NCBI RefSeq assembly: GCF_000430665.1
Contig: NZ_AUML01000001.1
Span: 221,582 to 285,581 of the forward strand
DNA: 64,000 nt
From: Aquimarina muelleri DSM 19832
GTDB lineage: Bacteria > Bacteroidota > Bacteroidia > Flavobacteriales > Flavobacteriaceae
Reading direction: 5' to 3'
Positions 18,205 to 28,932 of the stretch are shown here, in pieces. Position 1 is the first letter of the stretch. Each line of letters starts with the position of its first letter. A program made the position numbers and the translations under genes. The notes under the pieces are model-generated. The model made no database searches, had not been told where the DNA came from, and saw only the letters and a list, made by a program, of their open reading frames with translations.

Positions 18205-19437
18205 ATGCTATATTATTTATTTGAATATTTAGAAAGTGAATATCAGTTTCCTGGAGCTACACTGTTTCAGTTTATCACGTTTAGGGCTGCAATGGCAATT
18301 ATACTATCCTTGTTAATTTCTACCATTTATGGTAAACGAATCATAAATTTTCTAGGAAAAAAACAAATGGGTGAAAGTATCCGCGAGTTAGGACTAGAAG
18401 GACAAGTAGAAAAAGCAGGGACGCCAACGATGGGAGGTGTCATAATTATCCTAGCTACACTAATTCCTGTATTGTTATTAGCGAAACTAGATAATATATA
18501 TGTTATTTTATTGATTGTTACTACATTATGGATGGGGGCTATAGGGTTTGCAGATGATTATTTAAAAATTAAAAGAAAAGATAAAGAAGGGTTAGCAGGA
18601 AGGTTTAAAATCATAGGGCAAGTAGGTTTAGGGCTTATTGTAGGGTGTACTATGTACTTGCATAAAGATATTACTATAAAAGAAGAAAAAGTAAAAACAC
18701 AAACAGAACAAGTATCTTTAAAAGTTGGAGGAGAATCAGGGTTTAATCCCGCAGTAAAATCTACAAAAACAACCATACCGTTTTTTAAAAATAATGAATT
18801 TGATTACTCAGATTTAATTACGTGGATCAGTCCAGAGTTAACAAAATATGCATGGTTGATTTTTATACCTATTGTAATCTTTATTGTTACAGCAGTATCT
18901 AATGGAGCTAACCTTACCGATGGAATTGATGGCTTAGCAGCAGGATCTTCTGCAATAATAGTTTTAACATTGGCTTTGTTTGCATGGGTCTCTGGTAACA
19001 TTATTTTTTCGAATTATCTTAATGTAATGTATATCCCCAATTCTGGCGAAATGACTATTTACATAACAGCGTTTGCAGGGGCTTTAGTAGGGTTTTTATG
19101 GTACAATACATATCCAGCTCAAGTTTTTATGGGGGATACAGGTAGTTTAACCATTGGCGGTATAATAGCGGTTATAGCTATCGCTATACGAAAAGAGTTT
19201 CTTATTCCGATTTTATGTGGGATTTTCTTTATCGAGACAGTTTCAGTAATGATGCAAGTAAGTTGGTTTAAATACACCAAGAAAAAATTTGGAGAAGGGC
19301 GTAGAATATTTTTAATGTCACCTCTACATCATCATTACCAAAAAAAAGGAATACATGAAAGTAAGATTGTTGCAAGATTTTGGATTGTAGGTATTTTTCT
19401 GGCAATTATAGCAGTGGTTACACTTAAAGTAAGATAA
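18205..19437 (+). CDS. mraY: Phospho-MurNAc-pentapeptide transferase MraY
   Basis: Integral membrane enzyme that makes lipid I. Family motifs are [37 protein letters not shown] and LHHHYQKKG; about ten hydrophobic helices. At 410 residues it is about 50 longer than the E. coli protein, owing to an extra hydrophilic stretch between the third and fifth helices (residues about 150-205), common in Bacteroidota. Catalytic aspartates are in the FADDY and NLTDG segments. 44 bases after murE. Confidence 0.97.
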   Translation: MLYYLFEYLESEYQFPGATLFQFITFRAAMAIILSLLISTIYGKRIINFLGKKQMGESIRELGLEGQVEKAGTPTMGGVIIILATLIPVLLLAKLDNIYVILLIVTTLWMGAIGFADDYLKIKRKDKEGLAGRFKIIGQVGLGLIVGCTMYLHKDITIKEEKVKTQTEQVSLKVGGESGFNPAVKSTKTTIPFFKNNEFDYSDLITWISPELTKYAWLIFIPIVIFIVTAVSNGANLTDGIDGLAAGSSAIIVLTLALFAWVSGNIIFSNYLNVMYIPNSGEMTIYITAFAGALVGFLWYNTYPAQVFMGDTGSLTIGGIIAVIAIAIRKEFLIPILCGIFFIETVSVMMQVSWFKYTKKKFGEGRRIFLMSPLHHHYQKKGIHESKIVARFWIVGIFLAIIAVVTLKVR

Positions 19438-19457
19438 GGTTAAAACAATAAGAAACA

Positions 19458-20813
19458 GTGAATCATAATTCAAAAATAAAAAAACGTCTTGTCGTTTTGG
19501 GAGCAGGAGAAAGTGGGGTAGGAACTGCTATTTTAGGTAAAAATAAAGGTTTTGATGTTTTTGTTTCTGATAAAGGAGTGATCGCCGAAAAATATAAAGA
19601 AGTTCTTAGAAATTTTGAAATAGAATGGGAAGAACAGCAGCATACAGAGAATGAAATTATGAACGCCGATGTTGTTATGAAAAGTCCTGGAATTCCTGAT
19701 AAAGTAGAATTAATAAAAAAACTACAAAAAAAAGGTGTTCCAGTAATCTCAGAAATAGAATTTGCTGCTAGATATACAACTGCTCAAATTATAGGAATTA
19801 CAGGTAGTAATGGTAAAACAACTACTACAATGCTTACATATCATGTGCTTAAACAAGGTGATTTAAAAGCGAGTATGGCAGGTAATATAGGAGATAGTTT
19901 TGCAAAACAAGTAACAAAAAATGACGCCTCCTTTTATGTATTGGAGTTAAGTAGTTTTCAATTAGATGGTATAAAGGACTTTGCTCCACATATTGCAGTG
20001 CTAACGAATATTACACCAGACCACCTGGATCGATATGACTATAAGCTAGAAAACTATGTAGCATCAAAGTTTAGAATAGCAATGAATCAAACAGAAGAAG
20101 ACTATTTTATCTATGATGCAGACAATAAAATAATAGAAGAATATTTAATAAAACACCCCATTCGTTCGAGATTATTGCCATTTTCATTAACTAAAAAATT
20201 TGAAAACGGAACATATTTAGAAGATGGAAATATAAAAATAACAATAGATAACAATAAAATAATTATGCCAACAACAGATTTAGCTTTAGAAGGAAATCAT
20301 AATGTGAAAAATGCTATGGCGGCTTCCACCGTATCCCATTTATTAAAAATAAGAAAAGCCACTATTAGAGAAAGTTTAGAAAATTTTCATGGAGTAGAGC
20401 ACAGATTAGAAAAAGTTTTAAAAATTAATAATGTACAATACATAAACGACTCTAAAGCAACTAATGTAAATGCTACATTTTATGCTCTAGATGCAATGAA
20501 ATCAGCTACTGTTTGGATAGTTGGCGGAGTAGATAAAGGAAACGACTATTCAGAGTTATACCCTTTGGTAAACGAAAAGGTAAAAGCAATAATTTGTTTA
20601 GGAGTAGATAACTCTAAAGTTATTAATGCATTTGGCAATTGTGTAGATAACATTGTAGAAACACAATCGATGAAAGAAGCTGTAGAATTAGCATATAAAA
20701 TAGCAGAAAGAAACGAAAACGTACTATTGTCCCCAGCATGTGCAAGCTTTGATCTGTTTAAAAATTATGAAGAAAGAGGAAGACAATTTAAAGAAGCAGT
20801 AAGAGAATTATAA
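19458..20813 (+). CDS. murD: UDP-MurNAc-L-alanine:D-glutamate ligase MurD
   Basis: Cytoplasmic Mur ligase adding D-glutamate. The N-terminal Rossmann fold begins VVLGAGESGVGTA. ATP-binding GSNGKTTTT at about residue 115; NITPDHLDRYD, HRLEKV, NDSKATNVNAT and LLSPACASFDLFKNYEERG are MurD motifs. The start is GTG at 19458, 20 bases after mraY; 451 residues. It is followed by the largest gap inside the dcw cluster, filled partly by tandem repeats. Confidence 0.97.
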   Translation: MNHNSKIKKRLVVLGAGESGVGTAILGKNKGFDVFVSDKGVIAEKYKEVLRNFEIEWEEQQHTENEIMNADVVMKSPGIPDKVELIKKLQKKGVPVISEIEFAARYTTAQIIGITGSNGKTTTTMLTYHVLKQGDLKASMAGNIGDSFAKQVTKNDASFYVLELSSFQLDGIKDFAPHIAVLTNITPDHLDRYDYKLENYVASKFRIAMNQTEEDYFIYDADNKIIEEYLIKHPIRSRLLPFSLTKKFENGTYLEDGNIKITIDNNKIIMPTTDLALEGNHNVKNAMAASTVSHLLKIRKATIRESLENFHGVEHRLEKVLKINNVQYINDSKATNVNATFYALDAMKSATVWIVGGVDKGNDYSELYPLVNEKVKAIICLGVDNSKVINAFGNCVDNIVETQSMKEAVELAYKIAERNENVLLSPACASFDLFKNYEERGRQFKEAVREL

Positions 20814-20860
20814 AGCAGTAAAGTAGTGCTAATATCCGACCTCTGAGGCACTCGAAGAGG

Positions 20861-20955
20861 TAGGAGCACAAGATTGGCGTTGAGGAGCGGAACATTAGGG
20901 TTGAGGAACACAAGATTGGAGTTGAGGAACGTAAGATTAGAGTTTAGGAACACAA
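20861..20955 (+). repeat. 21-nt tandem repeat, 4.5 copies, between murD and ftsW
   Basis: Units at 20861-20881, 20882-20902, 20903-20923 and 20924-20944, each exactly 21 bases, plus an 11-base partial unit 20945-20955. Consensus begins GAGGAACACAAGATTGG and ends AGTT; units differ by 3-6 bases. The array is G-rich against an AT-rich background. A hairpin (ACCTCT 20839-20844 / AGAGGT 20856-20861) precedes it. The start codon of ftsW is 33 bases downstream. Confidence 0.9.
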
Positions 20956-20987
20956 ATAAAAATACAATTTAGATAACAAAATATTAG

Positions 20988-22190
20988 ATGACTAAATTAT
21001 TAGCAGATATAAAAGGAGATAAAATGATATGGGCTGTTTCAGCCTTGTTGGCGTTATTTTCATTTTTACCCGTATATAGTGCTAGTAGTAATTTGGCATA
21101 TCTATATGGCGATGGTAATACTTTTATTTATCTTATAAAACACTTTGCACATTTAGTTCTTGGGTTCTTGATTATGTACGGCATTCATAAGATACCCCAT
21201 CATTATTTCAAAGGACTTTCCATTATTATGATACCAGTTGTAGTGATATTATTACTGGTTACAATGGCGCAAAACACAACTATAGAAGGTGCTAATGCAA
21301 GTAGGTGGATTCGTGTGCCATTCGTAGGAGTCACTTTTCAAACTTCTACTCTAGCGGCAGTAGTTTTAATGGCTTATGTAGCTAGGTATCTTTCAAGAAT
21401 TAAAGATAAGGTAGTTTCGTTTAAAGAAACATTGTTACCACTTTGGCTACCAGTTTTTCTAATATTGATTCTAATTTTACCTGCTAATTTTTCAACAACA
21501 GCAATACTATTTTCTATGGTAATGGTCTTGGTGTTTTTAGGAGGATATCCATTAAAATATATCGCAATAATTTTAGGTGCAGGGTTTTTGATCCTTACTT
21601 TTTTTGTTTTGTTTGCTAAAGCATTTCCAGGGGTTTTTCCAAATCGTGTGGATACTTGGGTGAGTAGGGTAGAAAATTTTGTAGATGATAAAGATACACA
21701 AGAAGATTATCAGATAGAACGTGCGAAAATAGCGATTGCCCGTGGAGGAATTATAGGAGCAGGTCCAGGTAAAAGTGTACAAAGAAATTTTTTGCCGCAA
21801 TCTTCTTCTGATTTCATTTATGCCATTATAATCGAAGAGTGGGGCTTTGTAGGAGGTATTTTTTTAATGTTGTTATATATAATGTTATTACTAAGGTTGG
21901 TAATTGTGGCGCATAAAAGTGTGGATATTTTTGGAAAACTGTTAGTTATAGGAGTAGGTCTTCCTATTGTTTTTCAGGCATTAATAAACATGGCAGTTGC
22001 AGTAGAGTTGTTTCCAGTCACAGGGCAGACATTGCCACTTATTAGTAGTGGAGGAACATCTATTTGGATGACTTGTTTAGCAATCGGAATAGTATTAAGC
22101 GTAAGCGCTAAAAGAGAAGCAATTCTGGAAGAAGAACAAATAAAAGAAAAAGAAGAAAACCCATTAGAGGTTTTGAGCGAAGTTTTATGA
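20988..22190 (+). CDS. ftsW: Lipid II polymerase FtsW
   Basis: SEDS-family glycosyltransferase that polymerises septal peptidoglycan with FtsI. About ten membrane segments; [17 protein letters not shown] near residue 345 is the family signature, and [11 protein letters not shown] and [20 protein letters not shown], then [13 protein letters not shown], are conserved extracytoplasmic parts. Unlike the other genes of the cluster it follows a 174-base gap with tandem repeats. Its stop overlaps the murG start (ATGA). Confidence 0.95.
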   Translation: MTKLLADIKGDKMIWAVSALLALFSFLPVYSASSNLAYLYGDGNTFIYLIKHFAHLVLGFLIMYGIHKIPHHYFKGLSIIMIPVVVILLLVTMAQNTTIEGANASRWIRVPFVGVTFQTSTLAAVVLMAYVARYLSRIKDKVVSFKETLLPLWLPVFLILILILPANFSTTAILFSMVMVLVFLGGYPLKYIAIILGAGFLILTFFVLFAKAFPGVFPNRVDTWVSRVENFVDDKDTQEDYQIERAKIAIARGGIIGAGPGKSVQRNFLPQSSSDFIYAIIIEEWGFVGGIFLMLLYIMLLLRLVIVAHKSVDIFGKLLVIGVGLPIVFQALINMAVAVELFPVTGQTLPLISSGGTSIWMTCLAIGIVLSVSAKREAILEEEQIKEKEENPLEVLSEVL

Positions 22191-23293
22191 GTAAAAAACT
22201 GAAAGTTATATTATCAGGAGGAGGAACAGGAGGACATATCTATCCTGCAATATCTATTGCAAATGAAATATGTAAAAGATATCCAGATGCATCGATATTG
22301 TTTGTTGGAGCAAAAGACCGAATGGAAATGCAAAAGGTGCCCGAAGCTGGTTATGAAATCATAGGGCTTTGGATAAGTGGTATTCAAAGAAAACTTACGT
22401 TAAGTAATCTTATGTTTCCTCTAAAACTGTTAAGTAGTTTATGGAGATCCAGAAAGATTATTAAAAAATTTAACCCCGATGTAGTAATAGGAACAGGTGG
22501 ATTTGCAAGCGGGCCTTTATTAAAAATGGCTAATGTCAAAAATATACCTGCAGTGCTTCAAGAACAAAACTCATTTCCTGGGATCACTAATAAATGGTTG
22601 TCAAAAGGGGTAGATAAGATTTGTGTGGCGTATGATGGGATGGAACAGTTTTTTCCAAAAGATAAAATTATAAAAACAGGAAACCCAGTTCGTCAAGATC
22701 TATTAAAAACAGAAGATAAGAGAGGTCGATCGATATTAAAATATAATCTTGATCCAGAAAAGAAAACAATATTGATTATAGGAGGGAGTTTAGGAGCAAG
22801 GAGAATCAATCAATTGATAGAAAAAGAACTTGATTTTTTTAAAGAAAAAAATGTTCAGGTAATATGGCAATGTGGTAAGTTGTATTATTCAGATTATAAA
22901 AAATATACAAATCAAAAAAATGTACAAGTCTATCAGTTTTTAGATACTATGAATCTGGCATATGCCTCGGCAGATGTGATTATCTCAAGAGCAGGAGCTA
23001 GTTCCGTTTCAGAATTATGTATTGTAGCAAAACCGACATTGTTTATACCATCGCCAAATGTGGCAGAAGATCATCAAACCAAAAATGCAAAAGCTATTGT
23101 AGATAAAGATGGAGCTTTAATGTTAAAAGAAAGTGAGCTTGAAGATAAATTTCAGCGTACAATTTCAGAACTATTAGAATCAGAAGAGTTACAAAATAAA
23201 TTATCAAAAGCTATAAAAAAATTGGCATTACCAAATGCTACTTTAGATATAGTCGATGAAATTGAGGAATTAATAAAAAATACAACGAAGTAG
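22187..23293 (+). CDS. murG: UDP-GlcNAc:lipid I transferase MurG
   Basis: Peripheral membrane glycosyltransferase that makes lipid [16 protein letters not shown] near the N-terminus is the first G loop; [35 protein letters not shown] and [11 protein letters not shown] are MurG motifs. 368 residues. The ATG overlaps the ftsW stop by four bases, implying coupling. Confidence 0.97.
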   Translation: MSKKLKVILSGGGTGGHIYPAISIANEICKRYPDASILFVGAKDRMEMQKVPEAGYEIIGLWISGIQRKLTLSNLMFPLKLLSSLWRSRKIIKKFNPDVVIGTGGFASGPLLKMANVKNIPAVLQEQNSFPGITNKWLSKGVDKICVAYDGMEQFFPKDKIIKTGNPVRQDLLKTEDKRGRSILKYNLDPEKKTILIIGGSLGARRINQLIEKELDFFKEKNVQVIWQCGKLYYSDYKKYTNQKNVQVYQFLDTMNLAYASADVIISRAGASSVSELCIVAKPTLFIPSPNVAEDHQTKNAKAIVDKDGALMLKESELEDKFQRTISELLESEELQNKLSKAIKKLALPNATLDIVDEIEELIKNTTK

Positions 23294-23306
23294 AACTAGA
23301 GAATAA

Positions 23307-24653
23307 ATGAATAAAAGTTTAGAGAACATACAGAATATATATTTTATAGGTATTGGCGGGATTGGTATGAGTTCTCTTGCTAGATACTTTAAGTCTCTTG
23401 ACAAAAATGTAGCAGGATATGATAAAACCCCTAGCAAAATTACTTCTGATTTAATTACTTTAGGGATACCTATCCATTTTGAAGATAATATAGATTACAT
23501 TCCTAAAGAATTTTTAAATATTAAAGACACATTAATAGTATATACCCCAGCAATTCCAAAAGAACATACAGAATTTGTTTACTTTCAAAACAATAGTTTT
23601 TTTATAAAGAAGAGAGCTCAAGTTTTAGGGATTATTACCAAAGGGGTCTATACACTTGCGGTAGCAGGTACACATGGAAAAACTACAACCACAGCTATTC
23701 TTGGGCATTTGCTAAAAGAATCAGGGGTAAAAGTAACTGCCTTTTTAGGAGGGATAAGTGAAAATTATAACTCTAATTTAATTTTAGAAGGAAATGAGGT
23801 AATTGTGGTCGAAGCAGACGAGTTTGATAGATCCTTTTTGCAACTATATCCAGATATTGTAGCAATTACTTCTATGGATGCGGATCACCTTGATATTTAT
23901 GAAAAAGCAAATGCATTAGAAGAATCTTTTGTAGAGTTTTCTCAAAGAGCAAAAGATCATCTTTTAGTTCGTAATGGATTATCACTTTCAGGAATTACAT
24001 TTGGTATTGAAGACGATTCAGATTACTGTATTAAAAATATAAGAATAGACAATGGGGTGTATGTTTTTGACCTTAAAACACCCCAAGAATTTATTGAAAA
24101 TTTGCATTTAAACCTGCCAGGTAAACACAACTTGTTAAATGCTATTACAGCCTTTGCCATTGCGATGCTTTATGGCACCCCAACCAGCTCCTTGGTAAAG
24201 GCTTTATTTTCGTTTAAAGGAGTACAAAGAAGATTTAGTTATCAAATCAAAAAAGAAGAAATAGTGTATATAGATGACTATGCACACCACCCTACAGAGA
24301 TTAATGCATTGCATCAGGCAGTAAGAGAAATGCACCCTAATAAAAAGGTACTGGCAATTTTTCAACCACATTTGTATAGCAGGACCAGAGATTTTGCTTC
24401 AGATTTTGCACAAAGTTTAAGTCAATTCGACCAATTATTACTTTTGGATATCTATCCAGCACGAGAATTGCCAATTGAAGGAGTAAATTCGGACTGGTTG
24501 TTGAACATGGTAGATATGATAGACAAAAAAAAGATTAAAAAAAACAAGCTAATTACAGAAATAATGAATAGTGATGCTCAAGTAATTTTAACTATTGGAG
24601 CAGGAGATATTGGAGAAGAAGTAGGTAGGATAAAAGAAGCGTTGTTGGTATGA
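23307..24653 (+). CDS. murC: UDP-MurNAc:L-alanine ligase MurC
   Basis: Adds the first amino acid of the stem peptide. FIGIGGIGMSSLAR at the N-terminus, ATP motif GTHGKTTTT, EADEFDRSFLQL, MDADHLDIY and DDYAHHPTEI all match MurC. 448 residues. 13 bases after murG; its last codon overlaps the ftsQ ATG (ATGA). Confidence 0.97.
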   Translation: MNKSLENIQNIYFIGIGGIGMSSLARYFKSLDKNVAGYDKTPSKITSDLITLGIPIHFEDNIDYIPKEFLNIKDTLIVYTPAIPKEHTEFVYFQNNSFFIKKRAQVLGIITKGVYTLAVAGTHGKTTTTAILGHLLKESGVKVTAFLGGISENYNSNLILEGNEVIVVEADEFDRSFLQLYPDIVAITSMDADHLDIYEKANALEESFVEFSQRAKDHLLVRNGLSLSGITFGIEDDSDYCIKNIRIDNGVYVFDLKTPQEFIENLHLNLPGKHNLLNAITAFAIAMLYGTPTSSLVKALFSFKGVQRRFSYQIKKEEIVYIDDYAHHPTEINALHQAVREMHPNKKVLAIFQPHLYSRTRDFASDFAQSLSQFDQLLLLDIYPARELPIEGVNSDWLLNMVDMIDKKKIKKNKLITEIMNSDAQVILTIGAGDIGEEVGRIKEALLV

Positions 24654-25369
24654 AAAATAAATTTTTTACATATTTAAAAATTAGTGCTTTATTGGTGGGA
24701 GTTATTATTCTTTTTGCTTTTACTAATAAACGGAATGAGCAAAGAAAGATTAATAAAGTGCTAGTAGAGTTTATTGAAGAACAAGATCCCTATATAAATG
24801 AAATAACGGTTAATAAATTGTTAATACAAAATCGTAATAGAGTTACGAGCGTGGGCAAAGAAATTTTAGTTTTGAATACTGTAGAAAAAGAACTAGATGC
24901 ACATGAAATGATTGAACATTCTGATGTGTATCTTACTGTTAATGGAGAACTTAGGGCAAAAATAAAGCAACGCACTCCAATTGCGAGGATGGATGCGGTT
25001 GCTCCTTTTTATATTGATGTTACAGGAAATATTATGCCTTTGTCTGATAGTTATTCGGCACATGTGCCAATAGTTAGTAATGTTTCGGAACGAGAAATAT
25101 CTAATGTATTTCCATTATTGAAAAAAATTCAGGAAGATGAATTTTTAAAAAAGCATGTTGTAGGAGTAGATCTCAATGCAGATAATGATTATGAGTTAGA
25201 TTTACGGGTGTATACATTTAAAGTAGTTTTAGGAAAAGTGGAAAATTTAAATAGTAAGATTAGAAATTTTAAAGCATTTTATCAAAAAGCATTAAAAGAC
25301 AAAAGTCTTGATGCATATAAAAAAGTTAGCTTACAGTTTAGTAATCAAGTGGTTTGCACAATAAAATAA
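24650..25369 (+). CDS. ftsQ: Cell division protein FtsQ
   Basis: 239 residues: an N-terminal membrane helix (about residues 9-25) followed by a periplasmic part with a POTRA-like region and beta domain (RTPIARMDA, FYIDVTGNIMPLSD). Sequence is divergent from E. coli FtsQ, but topology, size and position between murC and ftsA are decisive. It links FtsL to the early divisome. Six bases before ftsA. Confidence 0.9.
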   Translation: MKNKFFTYLKISALLVGVIILFAFTNKRNEQRKINKVLVEFIEEQDPYINEITVNKLLIQNRNRVTSVGKEILVLNTVEKELDAHEMIEHSDVYLTVNGELRAKIKQRTPIARMDAVAPFYIDVTGNIMPLSDSYSAHVPIVSNVSEREISNVFPLLKKIQEDEFLKKHVVGVDLNADNDYELDLRVYTFKVVLGKVENLNSKIRNFKAFYQKALKDKSLDAYKKVSLQFSNQVVCTIK

Positions 25370-25375
25370 TGCCTT

Positions 25376-26731
25376 ATGGAACGAGAAATAAATGAAATAG
25401 CGGTAGGGTTAGACATAGGGACAACTAAGATTGTTGCTATGGTAGGAAAATATAACGAGTATGGTAAGATGGAGGTATTGGGTATTGGCAAATCTAAAAG
25501 CTTAGGAGTACATCGTGGTGTTGTAAATAATATAACTCAAACAATACAATCTATACAACAAGCAGTACAAGAAGCAGAAAGCGTAGGAGGAGCAAAGATT
25601 AGTAATGTAACTGTTGGTATTGCTGGCCAGCATATTCGTAGTTTACAACATAGTGATTATATTACCAGACCAAATGCAGACGCCGTTATAGATGAAGATG
25701 ATATAGAAAAATTGATTAATCAAGTACATAAATTAGTTATGTTACCTGGCGAAGAAATTTTACATGTTTTACCTCAAGAGTATAAGGTAGATGGTCAAGC
25801 CGAGATAAAAGAACCTGTCGGGATGTATGGAGGGAGATTAGAAGCTAATTTTCATGTAGTGGTAGGACAAGTGACATCTATTCGTAATATAGGAAGATGT
25901 GTTAAAAGTTCTGGGTTAGAATTGTCGGATGTAACTTTAGAGCCATTAGCATCAGCTAATGCAGTTTTAAGTCAGGAAGAAAAAGAAGCAGGAGTAGCAC
26001 TAATTGATATAGGAGGAGGAACTACAGATCTAGCTATTTTTAAAGATGGTATTATTCGTCACACAGCAGTAATTCCTTTTGGAGGTAATGTCATTACAGA
26101 AGATATCAAAGAGGGATGCTCTATCATTGAAAAACAAGCAGAACTGCTGAAAATAAAGTTTGGATCTGCCTGGCCAGGAGAAAATAAAGATAATGAAATT
26201 GTTTCTATTCCAGGACTTAGAGGAAGAGAGCCAAAAGAAATTACTTTAAAAAACTTATCTAAAATTATTCATGCTCGTGTAGTAGAAATTGTAGAGCAAG
26301 TTTTTTTAGAGATTAAAAATTATGGACACGAATCTCCAAAGAAAAAATTAATAGCAGGGATTGTTCTTACTGGAGGAGGAGCCCAGCTTAAACACTTAAA
26401 ACAGTTAGTAGAGTATATTACAGGCATGGATACTAGAATAGGGTATCCAAATGAACATCTGGCAGGAAATAGCAATTCAGAAACTACCAGTCCTATGTAT
26501 GCAACTGCAGTTGGACTAGTAATGGATGGTTTGGTGCACATGAAAAGACAGAAAAAATTAAATAAAAAAGAAACTGTTGTAAAGGAACCAGTAATTGAAT
26601 TGAAAGAAGAAGTTTTAGACAACAAAACTGTTACCGAAGAAGAAAACCCAAGAGTAGATCTAAAACCAAGGAAGAATATTTTAGAAAAATGGACAGAGAA
26701 ATTTAAGGAATTTTTAGATAACGCAGAATAA
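25376..26731 (+). CDS. ftsA: Cell division protein FtsA
   Basis: Actin-like membrane tether of FtsZ. ATPase motifs: phosphate-1 GLDIGTTKIVAMVG (residues 11-24), phosphate-2 ALIDIGGGTTDLAIF, adenosine motif GIVLTGGGAQLKHL. Insertion domain 1C is in the normal place. The C-terminus ends in an amphipathic helix (ILEKWTEKFKEFLDN) that serves as the membrane-targeting sequence, joined by an acidic linker of about 50 residues. 451 residues. 69 bases separate it from ftsZ. Confidence 0.96.
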   Translation: MEREINEIAVGLDIGTTKIVAMVGKYNEYGKMEVLGIGKSKSLGVHRGVVNNITQTIQSIQQAVQEAESVGGAKISNVTVGIAGQHIRSLQHSDYITRPNADAVIDEDDIEKLINQVHKLVMLPGEEILHVLPQEYKVDGQAEIKEPVGMYGGRLEANFHVVVGQVTSIRNIGRCVKSSGLELSDVTLEPLASANAVLSQEEKEAGVALIDIGGGTTDLAIFKDGIIRHTAVIPFGGNVITEDIKEGCSIIEKQAELLKIKFGSAWPGENKDNEIVSIPGLRGREPKEITLKNLSKIIHARVVEIVEQVFLEIKNYGHESPKKKLIAGIVLTGGGAQLKHLKQLVEYITGMDTRIGYPNEHLAGNSNSETTSPMYATAVGLVMDGLVHMKRQKKLNKKETVVKEPVIELKEEVLDNKTVTEEENPRVDLKPRKNILEKWTEKFKEFLDNAE

Positions 26732-26800
26732 TAAAGTATAGTTCTTGATAGAACAATAAAATATATAAAAAGTAGTAGGAGAACCAGAAAATTAGCAATT

Positions 26801-28762
26801 ATGAGTAATAACGAGGAGTTCGAAAATATTTCGTTTGATTTACCCAAAAATCAATCTAATGTGATCAAAGTAATCGGAGTAGGAGGAGGAGGTAGTAATG
26901 CCATTAACCACATGTTTCAGCAAGGAATTAAAGGAGTTGATTTTGTTATCTGTAATACAGATGCCCAAGCATTAGAGAATAGCTCTATTCCAAATAAAAT
27001 ACAATTAGGAGTATCATTAACCGAAGGGTTAGGAGCAGGAGCAAATCCTGAAGTGGGAGAACAATCCGCTGTAGAAAGTTATGAAGAGATAAAAAGAATG
27101 TTGGATACCAATACCAAAATGATTTTTATCACTGCAGGTATGGGTGGAGGAACTGGTACAGGAGCAGCTCCGATTATTGCTAAAATGGCAAAAGAGCTGG
27201 ATATTTTAACAGTTGGTATTGTGACTATCCCTTTTCAATTTGAGGGACGTATGCGTAATGAGCAAGCACAGTTAGGGGTAGAAAAACTTCGAGCTCATGT
27301 AGATTCCTTAGTTGTTATTAACAATAATAAACTAAGAGAAGTGTATGGTAATCTTGGTTTTAAAGCTGGGTTCTCTAAAGCAGATGAAGTTCTTGCTACT
27401 GCATCTAGAGGAATAGCAGAGGTTATAACACACCACTATACACAAAATATAGATTTACGCGATGCTAAAACAGTACTTAGTAATAGTGGTACAGCAATTA
27501 TGGGGTCTGCTAATGCCTCTGGTAATAAGCGTGCTCATGATGCTATAGTAAAAGCTTTAGATTCACCTTTACTTAATGATAATAAAATAACAGGCGCCAA
27601 AAATGTACTTTTATTAATTGTATCGGGTAAAGAAGAAATTACCATAGATGAGATAGGAGAGATCAATGACCATATCCAACAAGAAGCAGGGCATGGAGCT
27701 AATATTATTATGGGGGTTGGAGAAGATGAATCCTTAGAAGACTCCATCTCAGTTACAGTTATCGCTACAGGATTTGATGTAGAACAACAAGACGAAATTG
27801 TAAATACAGAAACTAAAAAAATTATTCATACTCTAGAAGATGAGCAAAGAACTGCCGTACAAGATTTGTCTCCTAAATCTACAGGTACACGTACGTCATT
27901 GCCTATAGTCGAAGAAGTAAAAAAAGAAAAAATAATAAAACATGAACTAGTAGATGAGGATGAAATAGAGCAAGATACCGGTCTTATACCTACCACAAAT
28001 CTATTAAAAAACATAGATGTTTCTTATGAAGTAGTAGATCCCTTCTCAGTAGATAATGACTTTGTGATCATTAATGCACAGGATATTATCAAACAGATAG
28101 AAGTTAATGATGAAAAAGAGATAAGTAAAGAACAGGAAAAGAAAGATCAATTTGCACTAGCTTTTGATATGCCAGTAGAAGAAAATAAAGAAGAGATAGA
28201 AAAAGAAATAAGCTCTTTTAAAGAAAATCCTACTGAAAAAATAGAAGAAGAGAGAGCTATTGTTTTTGATTTAAGTGATGATATTTTAGACTTAGAAGTT
28301 AAAGATCCTATAGAAGTTATTCCTTTAGGAGAAAAAGTAGAAGGAGGGGGGCGTAAATATAGTCTAGAAGATTATATGGAAGAAGAGAAACGATTAACAG
28401 AAGCAAAACCAGTAAAAGTTATAGAAGAAGATAAAGAAATTCTTTTAGAAAAGAAAACTATTGCCCCTTCTCCTAAAACAGAAAGCACAGAAGATGTAGA
28501 TCCCATAGATCAGCCTATTTCAGAAACGTTAAAAGCCAGAGCAGCAGAGCGTAGAGCTAAGATGAAAGAATTTAATTATAAATTCAGAAATAGTTCGAGT
28601 ATTGAAGATATAGAAAAAGAACCAGCTTATAAGCGAGCAGGAATAGATGTAGACAGTAGACCTAATGATTCTGGGTTATCCAGAACTTCTTTAGGAGTAG
28701 ATGGTAATGATGATATTCAATTACGTAAAAATAATTCTTTTTTACATGACAATGTAGACTAA
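26801..28762 (+). CDS. ftsZ: Cell division GTPase FtsZ with long C-terminal extension
   Basis: Tubulin homologue forming the Z ring. VIGVGGGGSNAI and the signature GGGTGTGAAP (about residues 115-124) lie in the GTPase core, which ends near residue 325. The following 330 residues are low-complexity and rich in Glu, Lys and Asp, then end in a short conserved tail (DIQLRKNNSFLHD) that probably replaces the usual FtsA-binding peptide. At 653 residues it is about 270 longer than E. coli FtsZ; long linkers occur in many Bacteroidota. A terminator follows. Confidence 0.96.
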   Translation: MSNNEEFENISFDLPKNQSNVIKVIGVGGGGSNAINHMFQQGIKGVDFVICNTDAQALENSSIPNKIQLGVSLTEGLGAGANPEVGEQSAVESYEEIKRMLDTNTKMIFITAGMGGGTGTGAAPIIAKMAKELDILTVGIVTIPFQFEGRMRNEQAQLGVEKLRAHVDSLVVINNNKLREVYGNLGFKAGFSKADEVLATASRGIAEVITHHYTQNIDLRDAKTVLSNSGTAIMGSANASGNKRAHDAIVKALDSPLLNDNKITGAKNVLLLIVSGKEEITIDEIGEINDHIQQEAGHGANIIMGVGEDESLEDSISVTVIATGFDVEQQDEIVNTETKKIIHTLEDEQRTAVQDLSPKSTGTRTSLPIVEEVKKEKIIKHELVDEDEIEQDTGLIPTTNLLKNIDVSYEVVDPFSVDNDFVIINAQDIIKQIEVNDEKEISKEQEKKDQFALAFDMPVEENKEEIEKEISSFKENPTEKIEEERAIVFDLSDDILDLEVKDPIEVIPLGEKVEGGGRKYSLEDYMEEEKRLTEAKPVKVIEEDKEILLEKKTIAPSPKTESTEDVDPIDQPISETLKARAAERRAKMKEFNYKFRNSSSIEDIEKEPAYKRAGIDVDSRPNDSGLSRTSLGVDGNDDIQLRKNNSFLHDNVD

Positions 28763-28856
28763 TTAGTTTTCGATGTAAGATATATAAAATTAAATATTTT
28801 GAAGTTTTGTATATTTTACTTTCAGAAATACTTAAAAATATTTGTTAAGATGAAAC

Positions 28857-28896
28857 TAAACCGGTAATCCTAGAATAGATTACCGGTTTATTTTTT
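28857..28896 (+). terminator. Intrinsic terminator after ftsZ
   Basis: Perfect 13-bp stem TAAACCGGTAATC (28857-28869) / GATTACCGGTTTA (28878-28890), 8-base loop, then six T. It closes the dcw operon. Directly behind it, TATCTTCG (28896-28903) is one base off the -7 consensus and may start yqeY transcription. Confidence 0.92.
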
Positions 28897-28932
28897 ATCT
28901 TCGCAGACCAAAAGATTAAAATCAAACATATC

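Noticed and set aside
20765..20953. Minus-strand ORF with a seven-residue repeat across the 21-nt tandem array
   Set aside because: It overlaps the end of murD and exists only because the repeat is a multiple of three; there is no ribosome site or promoter.
20861..20955. Possible CRISPR array
   Set aside because: Units are contiguous, without spacers, and are imperfect; no cas genes are present.
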